Source: Dehalococcoidia bacterium
Lineage (GTDB): Bacteria > Chloroflexota > Dehalococcoidia > Dehalococcoidales > RBG-16-60-22
Reading direction: 5' to 3'
Length of the DNA stretch: 15,936 nt
Assembly: GCA_030615655.1 (NCBI GenBank)
Contig: JAUWYU010000018.1
Span: 1 to 15,936, forward strand
Shown here: one piece after another, positions 7,461-13,143 of the stretch
Position numbering within the stretch: position 1 is the first letter of the stretch
Layout: each line of letters begins with the position of its first letter
Made by a program: the position numbers and the translations under genes
The notes under the pieces: model-generated
What the model saw: the letters and a program-made list of their open reading frames with translations, nothing else
Told to the model about the DNA's origin: nothing
The model's database searches: none

Positions 7461-8375
7461 TTGAAATCATCATTTGCTAAAGTTATTGTTAATCCGGTCG
7501 CCGGTGCCGGCAGGACGGCCCGGTTATGGCCGCAGATAAAGGACTTATTCAAGGGACACGGGTTCCGGTTTGAGCATGATATGACCGAGGCCCCCGGCCA
7601 CGCCATAGAGCTGGCCAAATCTGCGGCTGAGAAGGGATATGAGATGGTGGTGTCGGTAGGCGGCGACGGTACTATTAACGAAATTGTCAACGGTCTGTAT
7701 GAAGCCGGCAACATCGGAGATGCCCTGTTGGGCATCATAAGCACGGGAACTGGTAGCGACTATATTCGTACTGTGGGTATACCTCGTCGATATGAGGAAG
7801 CTTGCCGGTGTTTTTTGCAGCCGAGGAAGCTCACCGTTGACCTCGGTGTCGTTGAATACTCGAATAATGGTCATGAAAAGAAGCGACTCTTTGTAAACTT
7901 CGCCGGCATGGGCTTTGATGCTGAAATCGTCAGGCGCACCACGCAGCAGTTTAAAGCCTTGGGCGGTGTGCTTTCCTATCTACTTGGAACACTCACTACC
8001 ATTTTGGCCTACAGGAACCGGGATATATCCCTCATGGTTGATGGCGAAGAAGTCGAGAGAAGGGTCTGCACGGTCGTTATGAATAACGGACGGTACGGCG
8101 GTGGCGGTATGTTCACTGCACCCGATGCCGACCTCTCCGATGGGCTGCTCGATGTGTTGATTATCGGCGACATAAGCAAACCCGACCTCTTATTCTCGTT
8201 GCCGCGCATATATAAGGGCACTCATCTGACTCATCCCAAAGTCACCATGAGGAAGGCTAAAGAAATAGAGATAAGGTCGATGACGCCGATGCCGCTACAG
8301 GCTGATGGCGAGCTTCTCGGGGAGGTGCCGGCGCGTTTTCGTGTCTTGCCGTCGGCGCTGAATATTGCTATCTAG
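7461..8375 (+). CDS. Diacylglycerol kinase family lipid kinase (YegS/BmrU-like)
   Basis: This soluble or peripheral kinase of the DAGK_cat family would phosphorylate a lipid hydroxyl group such as that of diacylglycerol, phosphatidylglycerol or an isoprenoid/sphingoid lipid. Its 304 residues are typical. It begins FAKVIVNPVAGAGR (5-18), followed by the nucleotide-binding VSVGGDGTINEIVNGL (64-79) and ISTGTGSDYIR (93-103), the latter occupying the place of the PLGTANDFAR motif in YegS. The second domain has VNFAGMGFDAEIV, the TAPDADLSDGLLDVLII segment and ADGELLGE near the C-terminus. The start is TTG, preceded by AGGAG at short spacing (4 bp), and fits the conserved NPxAG position; no ATG is available nearby. 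The small membrane protein gene begins 8 bp downstream. The precise lipid substrate cannot be assigned. Confidence 0.92.
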   Translation: MKSSFAKVIVNPVAGAGRTARLWPQIKDLFKGHGFRFEHDMTEAPGHAIELAKSAAEKGYEMVVSVGGDGTINEIVNGLYEAGNIGDALLGIISTGTGSDYIRTVGIPRRYEEACRCFLQPRKLTVDLGVVEYSNNGHEKKRLFVNFAGMGFDAEIVRRTTQQFKALGGVLSYLLGTLTTILAYRNRDISLMVDGEEVERRVCTVVMNNGRYGGGGMFTAPDADLSDGLLDVLIIGDISKPDLLFSLPRIYKGTHLTHPKVTMRKAKEIEIRSMTPMPLQADGELLGEVPARFRVLPSALNIAI

Positions 8376-8383
8376 TTGAGCAG

Positions 8384-8671
8384 ATGAAATATCTACTGAG
8401 TATATTAATCGTATTTGTCATCCTGGATGGTTTGCTGACGAAGTTTCTCATTGATGGGGGACTGGCGCGGGAAAGCAATCCCCTTTTACAGCCCCTGGTG
8501 GGTGATGTTGGTTTTATCATACTGAAGGCGGCGGGTGCCCTGCTGTGTGCCTTCATTCTATGGGACATTTACAAGCGGTATCCTAGAGTGGCCGTAATTG
8601 CCACGTGGATTGCTGTAGCCGGTTATGGCGTGATTGTGCTCTGGAACTCTAGCCTGTTCCTTCGAGCTTGA
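8384..8671 (+). CDS. Small membrane protein, DUF5658-like
   Basis: The 95-residue product has three hydrophobic segments (about residues 4-25, 43-65 and 71-90). The segment DGLLTKFLIDGGLARESNPLLQPLV, followed by a second helix beginning with IILKAAGA, has the D-x3-T and E-x-NP pattern of the DUF5658 family (typically D..LT..L...G...E.NP). Function is unknown. The ATG lies 8 bp after the lipid kinase stop, so the two are probably co-transcribed. Its last 23 bp overlap the 3' end of the convergent acyl-CoA synthetase homologue. No strong ribosome binding site is seen, consistent with translational coupling. Confidence 0.75.
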   Translation: MKYLLSILIVFVILDGLLTKFLIDGGLARESNPLLQPLVGDVGFIILKAAGALLCAFILWDIYKRYPRVAVIATWIAVAGYGVIVLWNSSLFLRA

Positions 8672-10190
8672 GCTCGGGTACTTCCCGACTTTCCGGGCGG
8701 GTCCAGTTGGGAATTATCTCGGGCATCGTATCTGTGAATACTACCTCTCGCGGCAGTTTATAGTCGGCCATGCGTCCCTGGCAGTATTGCTGGATTTCTT
8801 GTTCTGTAGCCGTTTCACCCGGCTTTAACCGGACCAGGGCTTTGACCGTCTCGCCGCGTATCACGTCTGGCACCCCGACAACCCTGGCCTCGGCTATCTT
8901 GGGATGAGCGGCCAGGACCCCTTCAATATCATCAGGGAAAATATTCTGTCCCTTGAGGATAATCATCTTTCTCTTCCTGGCGGTAATAAAGAGGAAGCCG
9001 TCTTCATCAATCCTGCCGATATCGCTGGTATGGAGCCAGCCGTTTCGAATTGTTTCTGCCGTTGCCTCGGGTTTATTGTAAAAGCCGGTCATTACCGGCC
9101 CCCTGACGACTATCTCTCCCTCCTGGTCGGGGGGCAGTTCGTTGTCGTTATCATCGAATATCTTTATCTCCCAGCAGGGCATGGGCTTGCCCGACGAGCC
9201 AATCTTGCCTGTGCCGTCAACGGGCGAGACGGTAACATGTGAGACGGACTCGGTTTGACCCCAGATATCGAGGATATTGAGGCCGTAATATTCCTTGAAC
9301 AGCCTGATAATCTCGACCGGCAGGGGAGCGCCGCCGCTGATACACAGGCGGAGTGAGCTTAAATCGTGCTGTATATCCTCTCGTCGGGCGACGTTAATCA
9401 TCAGAGCGTAAATATAGGGTACTCCCATATACATCGTGCCCTTTTCCCGCTCTACGGCTTCCATGAAGCTGTGGATGGACCGCCCCGTTCCCGGCACCGC
9501 GACTATGCTGTTGCCTCTATATATTGAAGCCAGCAGCACGGCGGTCAGGCCGAACTGGTGGTACATGGGCAGGGCAAATTGCATCATCACGTCTTTATCG
9601 GTCTGCTCGAATACTTCGGCGGAGTTGATTGACTCGGTACAGGCGCTCCGGTGCGACAGGACAACACCGTGAGGGTTCTGGGTGGGCCCGCCGGTATAGG
9701 AAATGATAGCGATATCGTCGGGAGCTATATCGATGTCGACCCCTGTTGCCGGACTGCTGGCCATGATTTCTTGGTAGCTGGTGAATTTACCCTCATTTTC
9801 GTGGTCAAAGGCTATCACGTGCTTTATAGAGTCAAACCGGGGTAAGGCTGGGAGCAGAGATTCCAGGGGCAGGTCCTCGGCTACCAGCACCTTCGGCTGG
9901 CAGTCGTGAAATATACAGCCTAGCTCATCGGCTACATACCTGGAGTCAAGGGGAACGGCTATGCCGCCGATTTTCACTATCCCGAAGAAGATAGCGGCAA
10001 ACTCCGGGTTGCTGCCCTGTAGTGTCGCCACGCGGTCGCCCTTGCTCACTCCCATCTCTATCAGGGCATTGGCTACCCTGTTGGAAGCCTCTTCCAGTTG
10101 GGCAAAAGAGACCCGGCGCCCGCCCATGATAATCGCCGTTTTATCGGCAAAGTGCTCGACAGCGCTCTCCAGTATTGACTTCAGGTTCAT
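8649..10190 (-). CDS. AMP-binding acyl-CoA synthetase homologue with degenerate active-site motifs
   Basis: The 513-residue protein belongs to the ANL superfamily (acyl/aryl-CoA synthetases that adenylate a carboxylate, then form a thioester). Family features present: the N-terminal DKTAIIMGGRRVSFAQLEEASNRVA, FALPMYHQFGLT, LCISGGAPLP, IWGQTE (309-314), GWLHTSDIGRIDEDGF (384-399) and RKRKMIILKGQNIFPDDIE (405-423). Two hallmarks are altered. The P-loop, normally YTSGTTGxPKGV, reads YTGGPTQNPHGV (165-176), with the lysine replaced by His174. The A10 motif, normally PxxPxGKxxRR, reads MPEIIPNWTRPESRE (489-503) and has no lysine. It may be inactive, use another chemistry or only bind acyl ligands. 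It lies 29 bp after the ATP-grasp gene, with GGGAGAG as ribosome binding site. Confidence 0.9.
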   Translation of the reverse strand: MNLKSILESAVEHFADKTAIIMGGRRVSFAQLEEASNRVANALIEMGVSKGDRVATLQGSNPEFAAIFFGIVKIGGIAVPLDSRYVADELGCIFHDCQPKVLVAEDLPLESLLPALPRFDSIKHVIAFDHENEGKFTSYQEIMASSPATGVDIDIAPDDIAIISYTGGPTQNPHGVVLSHRSACTESINSAEVFEQTDKDVMMQFALPMYHQFGLTAVLLASIYRGNSIVAVPGTGRSIHSFMEAVEREKGTMYMGVPYIYALMINVARREDIQHDLSSLRLCISGGAPLPVEIIRLFKEYYGLNILDIWGQTESVSHVTVSPVDGTGKIGSSGKPMPCWEIKIFDDNDNELPPDQEGEIVVRGPVMTGFYNKPEATAETIRNGWLHTSDIGRIDEDGFLFITARKRKMIILKGQNIFPDDIEGVLAAHPKIAEARVVGVPDVIRGETVKALVRLKPGETATEQEIQQYCQGRMADYKLPREVVFTDTMPEIIPNWTRPESREVPELKLEGTG

Positions 10191-10219
10191 CTACTCTCCC
10201 AATCGCGCCTTTCTGTCGC

Positions 10220-10912
10220 TCATGAGTCTTCCAGCACTACCCTGGCATCGACGGCCACAGCGCCGTCGCTGGAGGCAATAACGGGGTTAATGTCCAGTTC
10301 CTTAATTGCCGGGTTTTGCTCCACAAACTCGGAGACCGCCAGCAGCATGTCTTCCAGTCTGGATATATTAGCCGGTTCCTGCCCTCGATAACCCGTCAGC
10401 ATCCGGTATCCCTTTATCTCCTCTATCATCTCGCGGGCGTCTTTTCTGGTAATTGGAGTTACTCTGAGTGATACGTCCTCGAAAATTTCCACCCAGACCC
10501 CGCCCAGCCCGAACATTAGCACCGGGCCGAACTGCTTGTCCTTGGACATGCCGATAATGACTTCTATACCCGGCCTGGCCATCTTCTGTACGGATACTCC
10601 CTGGACTCGTGCCTGTGGGTACTTCTGCGTGGCGCCTGCCAGGATTTCATCCCGGGCTTTTTCTACCTGCTCCGGTGTTTCCAGCCCCAGCCTGATACCG
10701 CCGGCATCACTCTTATGCACGATATCCGTCGAGGCTATTTTCAGTACCACCGGGAAGCCGAGCTGTTGGCTTATCTCGACCGCCTCTGACCTGGATACGG
10801 CCAGTCTGGTGTCGATTACGTCTATTCCCGCCTGTCCCAGGAGTTCCTTGGACTCTATCTCGGTCAGGAATACTCGACCTTCGCTTCTGACTCGCTCTAT
10901 TATCGGGTGCAT
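10220..10912 (-). CDS. ADP-forming acetyl/acyl-CoA synthetase beta subunit (ATP-grasp)
   Basis: The 230-residue protein is an ATP-grasp_5 domain, the beta subunit of ADP-forming acyl-CoA synthetase, which interconverts acyl-CoA, ADP and Pi with acid, CoA and ATP. Motifs seen are FPVVLKIASTDIVHKSDAGG (53-72), with the conserved His66 of HKSD that takes part in phosphoryl transfer in this family, QKMARPGIEVIIGMSKD, FGPVLMFGLGGVWVEIFEDV and the Mg-binding ELDINPV (205-211). The length is that of a free beta subunit. The CoA-binding alpha subunit needed for catalysis is not in this window. It precedes the AMP-binding protein gene by 29 bp, suggesting an operon for acyl-CoA metabolism. The ATG is the family-typical start near ERVRSEGR. 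Confidence 0.92.
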   Translation of the reverse strand: MHPIIERVRSEGRVFLTEIESKELLGQAGIDVIDTRLAVSRSEAVEISQQLGFPVVLKIASTDIVHKSDAGGIRLGLETPEQVEKARDEILAGATQKYPQARVQGVSVQKMARPGIEVIIGMSKDKQFGPVLMFGLGGVWVEIFEDVSLRVTPITRKDAREMIEEIKGYRMLTGYRGQEPANISRLEDMLLAVSEFVEQNPAIKELDINPVIASSDGAVAVDARVVLEDS

Positions 10913-10962
10913 GGCTAATGGAACTATCTTCTGAATGTCGGAAGATTATCTGAAACCAGTCC

Positions 10963-10991
10963 AGTATAACAGACTTGAGTCAGGTTTGAAA
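10963..10991 (-). promoter_or_regulatory. Putative extended -10 promoter of the acyl-CoA synthetase operon
   Basis: On the minus strand TG-T-TATACT (10963-10971) gives a good extended -10 element. The hexamer 17 bp upstream is TTTCAA (half-matching -35). It would drive the ATP-grasp gene and the AMP-binding gene, with a leader of about 45 nt. Confidence 0.5.
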
Positions 10992-10997
10992 AGGTTT

Positions 10998-11020
10998 GGT
11001 TCAGGTTAGTTGCCTGAAGT
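10998..11020 (-). terminator. Possible weak terminator after the surface-protein gene
   Basis: TTCAGG (11000-11005) and CCTGAA (11013-11018) form a 6-bp stem with a 7-nt loop, 14 bp beyond the surface-protein stop. On the minus strand it is followed by AACCAAACCTTTTC, only a short T-run, so termination would be weak. Confidence 0.3.
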
Positions 11021-11032
11021 TGAACGCTGGCA

Positions 11033-12919
11033 TTAATGCAGTGACTTGCGGTATCGTACCCTTTTTCTGACGTATAAGATAATCCGGAAAAGAACGAAGG
11101 ATGTTATCAAGGCTATTATGAGCCACGGTGCCAGCACCAATGCCTTGTTGACTTTAAGGACTATGCCGCCTACGGCTGTGGGTGCCCCGCTGGTTGTGGT
11201 GGCGTTACCCGCATCGAAGTAAACGGAATACTGCTGAAGGGCTCCGGAAGTAACCTCGGACCAGGCGCGGTAGTAGTAGGTTGTGCTGGGGAGTAAGCTC
11301 GTATCTGAAGCACTGACGTCGGTGCCGAAATAGACCTGATAGCCGTCGGTTCTGTTGGCAGGATAGCTGCCCTGTTTGCCCCGCACCATGGTGCGGACGG
11401 CGCCGACTCCCTTTGTCCAGCTCAAATTTATCTTGGAGCTGCTGGCGGTGGTAGCCGTGAAGTCGCTCGGCCCATCCGGCTTGGTCAGGAAGCTCTTTTC
11501 GGAGCCATTATCGATGCCGGCATTGTTCATGGCTCGGGCGCGATAATAGTACACGTCTCCCTTGTTGAGGCTGGTTATGTTTTCGCTGAAGGTCTGACCG
11601 CTCGTTATACTGCCTGTCCAGGATATGTTAGCGCTATAACTGCCGGGAGCTGTCCCCCACTCGAAGCTATACTCGCAGGCCTCGCCGCCGTCGTCGTTTA
11701 ACGTGCCGCTGATGTTGGCGGTTGTCTCGGTAACAAGGGTAGTGGCATTGGTCGTTACCGTAGACTTCCCTATTTCGGGCCCGAATGTAAGGAAATCGCC
11801 GGGATTGTTCTGGTTGTTGTAGCTGGTCTTAATCCAGTTGGCGCCCCTGACTGTGTTTGAGATACGGACTTCGTCAATGGTGCCATCGAAGTAACCAGAC
11901 GCAGCATCTCTTGCTATCCAGAAGTCATCGGAATTAACTAAATTCCCATTTTGACCTGAGATGTCAACAGCGCTGCCGTCCGCAGAGCCATCAATATAAA
12001 TTTGTCCGTTTCCATCTCTATCAGCTACAAAAACGATATAGTGCCAATTACCGTCAGTAACTGTAGATGACGATACGGTGTCTACATCGGCTCCTCCCGT
12101 TTGTCTCAATCTCGCGCGAATGATATTAGTGTCTACAATTTCTATTTCATAACCTGCCCAATTATCGACACCGCCAGACCTTTTACCAACAATTCCCTTT
12201 CTAACTCCAGTGCTGCTGGTCATTATCCATGCCTCTATGGTGAAATCAACACCTGTCGCAAACTCAAGATCAGATTTATCTCCACAATTAATATACTGTT
12301 GACTGGTACTGTTATAAGAAATGGCGCCGTCTAGCTGACCGATAGCTCCGAAGGTAGGATTATTAATATCAGTACCGTTATTGCTGTTTGCGGTGGAATC
12401 GGTTATAGCATTGGCGCCGCCCGAGGTCTCTTCAAGGTGCTGCACCATCATGTAGTTGACGTTCCAGACATCGGTGGCGTTCTCTGAGTTAGTGGCACTG
12501 CTATTGCCGTAGTACATGTAGATATTGGTATCGGCTGTAGCCGAAAGACTGGGTATCCTGACCCACGCTGTCAGGTTCCCCGTGCTTACGTCAAAGCTCT
12601 CAATCTCGTGTGAGAGCTGGGTTACCTCGTCGCCCGTGGTGAAGATGATGTCATCGCCGCTGCTCAGGGCCTTGGTGATGAGGTCGCTGTCGACGATGCT
12701 TATAAGCACCGGAAAATTGGTCAGGTTAGCGCTGCCGCTGATATTGGAGCTGTTAATCGTTATCTGCTTCCGGTAGTCCCAGTCGGAGTGGTGCCAGCCG
12801 GGGTCAGCCTTGGCCACCCCCGGCCCGATAAAGCCGGTAATAAACGCCAGTATCAGGACAAACGGGACTAGCTGGATTGTCCTTTTGCATATTTGCGCAC
12901 ACACTTTTAGCATAGCCAT
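11033..12919 (-). CDS. Secreted, membrane-anchored DUF2341/LamG surface protein
   Basis: The 628-residue protein has an N-terminal signal peptide (basic residues, hydrophobic core about 17-32, likely cleavage after VAKA at 39). Residues 45-155 are DUF2341-like (DWDYRKQITI, FPVLISI, VRIPSLSATADTNIYMYYGN). Residues 190-380 form a LamG/concanavalin-like domain (GAISYNSTSQQYINCGD, FTIEAWI, DGNWHYIVFVAD, GQIYIDG, FDGTIDEVRIS). Residues 385-575 hold two FN3-like segments (YYYRARAMNNAG, LSWTKGVGAVRT, TTYYYRAWSE). A hydrophobic helix at about 594-615 followed by RKRVRYRKSLH anchors it with the bulk outside the cell. Such proteins usually bind glycans or other surface ligands; the ligand is unknown. 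ATG at 12919 is used; a second in-frame ATG lies 6 nt later. The LamG part is distinctly AT-richer than its flanks. Confidence 0.88.
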   Translation of the reverse strand: MAMLKVCAQICKRTIQLVPFVLILAFITGFIGPGVAKADPGWHHSDWDYRKQITINSSNISGSANLTNFPVLISIVDSDLITKALSSGDDIIFTTGDEVTQLSHEIESFDVSTGNLTAWVRIPSLSATADTNIYMYYGNSSATNSENATDVWNVNYMMVQHLEETSGGANAITDSTANSNNGTDINNPTFGAIGQLDGAISYNSTSQQYINCGDKSDLEFATGVDFTIEAWIMTSSTGVRKGIVGKRSGGVDNWAGYEIEIVDTNIIRARLRQTGGADVDTVSSSTVTDGNWHYIVFVADRDGNGQIYIDGSADGSAVDISGQNGNLVNSDDFWIARDAASGYFDGTIDEVRISNTVRGANWIKTSYNNQNNPGDFLTFGPEIGKSTVTTNATTLVTETTANISGTLNDDGGEACEYSFEWGTAPGSYSANISWTGSITSGQTFSENITSLNKGDVYYYRARAMNNAGIDNGSEKSFLTKPDGPSDFTATTASSSKINLSWTKGVGAVRTMVRGKQGSYPANRTDGYQVYFGTDVSASDTSLLPSTTYYYRAWSEVTSGALQQYSVYFDAGNATTTSGAPTAVGGIVLKVNKALVLAPWLIIALITSFVLFRIILYVRKRVRYRKSLH

Positions 12920-12939
12920 TTAGCCTGCATGTATTCCAT

Positions 12940-12961
12940 CATTAAGGGTTAACCCTTAATG
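12940..12961. promoter_or_regulatory. Perfect 22-bp palindrome (candidate operator) before the surface-protein gene
   Basis: CATTAAGGGTT is followed immediately by its exact reverse complement, with no loop. It ends 20 bp upstream of the surface-protein ATG and directly follows a possible -10 box (TATATT at 12963-12968, minus strand), placing it around or just after the predicted transcription start. A gapless dyad of this length fits an operator for a dimeric repressor better than an RNA hairpin. Confidence 0.6.
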
Positions 12962-12962
12962 A

Positions 12963-12968
12963 AATATA
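12963..12968 (-). promoter_or_regulatory. Putative -10 box of the surface-protein gene
   Basis: TATATT on the minus strand matches 5 of 6 positions of TATAAT. The hexamer 17 bp upstream (ATTCTT) is a poor -35 box, as expected for a promoter needing an activator; the phased repeats at 13016-13064 would provide activator sites farther upstream. Confidence 0.35.
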
Positions 12969-13015
12969 CAAGTTATCCCCTATTTAAGAATACTGGTGTG
13001 CTATGAAGAATCGTC

Positions 13016-13064
13016 TAAAGATACGTAAAGATTCATAAAGATTTCATAAAGTTTATCTAAAGAA
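13016..13064. repeat. Five TAAAGAT-like direct repeats at 10-11 bp spacing
   Basis: TAAAGAT starts at 13016, 13026 and 13036, TAAAGTT at 13047 and TAAAGAA at 13058, so start-to-start distances are 10, 10, 11 and 11 bp, one copy per helical turn. On the minus strand each unit reads ATCTTTA or near it, followed by variable bases. The array sits between the molybdopterin oxidoreductase stop and the surface-protein gene, roughly 50-95 bp upstream of the latter's -10 box. Direct repeats on one helix face are typical of OmpR/PhoB-family response-regulator sites; phased A-tract bending is an alternative. Confidence 0.6.
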
Positions 13065-13143
13065 CGGCCTGTCCGGTAAAAATGCCAGCCGAATGTTATA
13101 CGAAATAGCATGGTCTATTATTTCTTATGATTGGGTTTTGCCG

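Noticed and set aside
13016..13064. Repeat array considered as a CRISPR remnant
   Set aside because: Units are only 7 bp with 3-4 bp spacers; CRISPR repeats and spacers are far longer.
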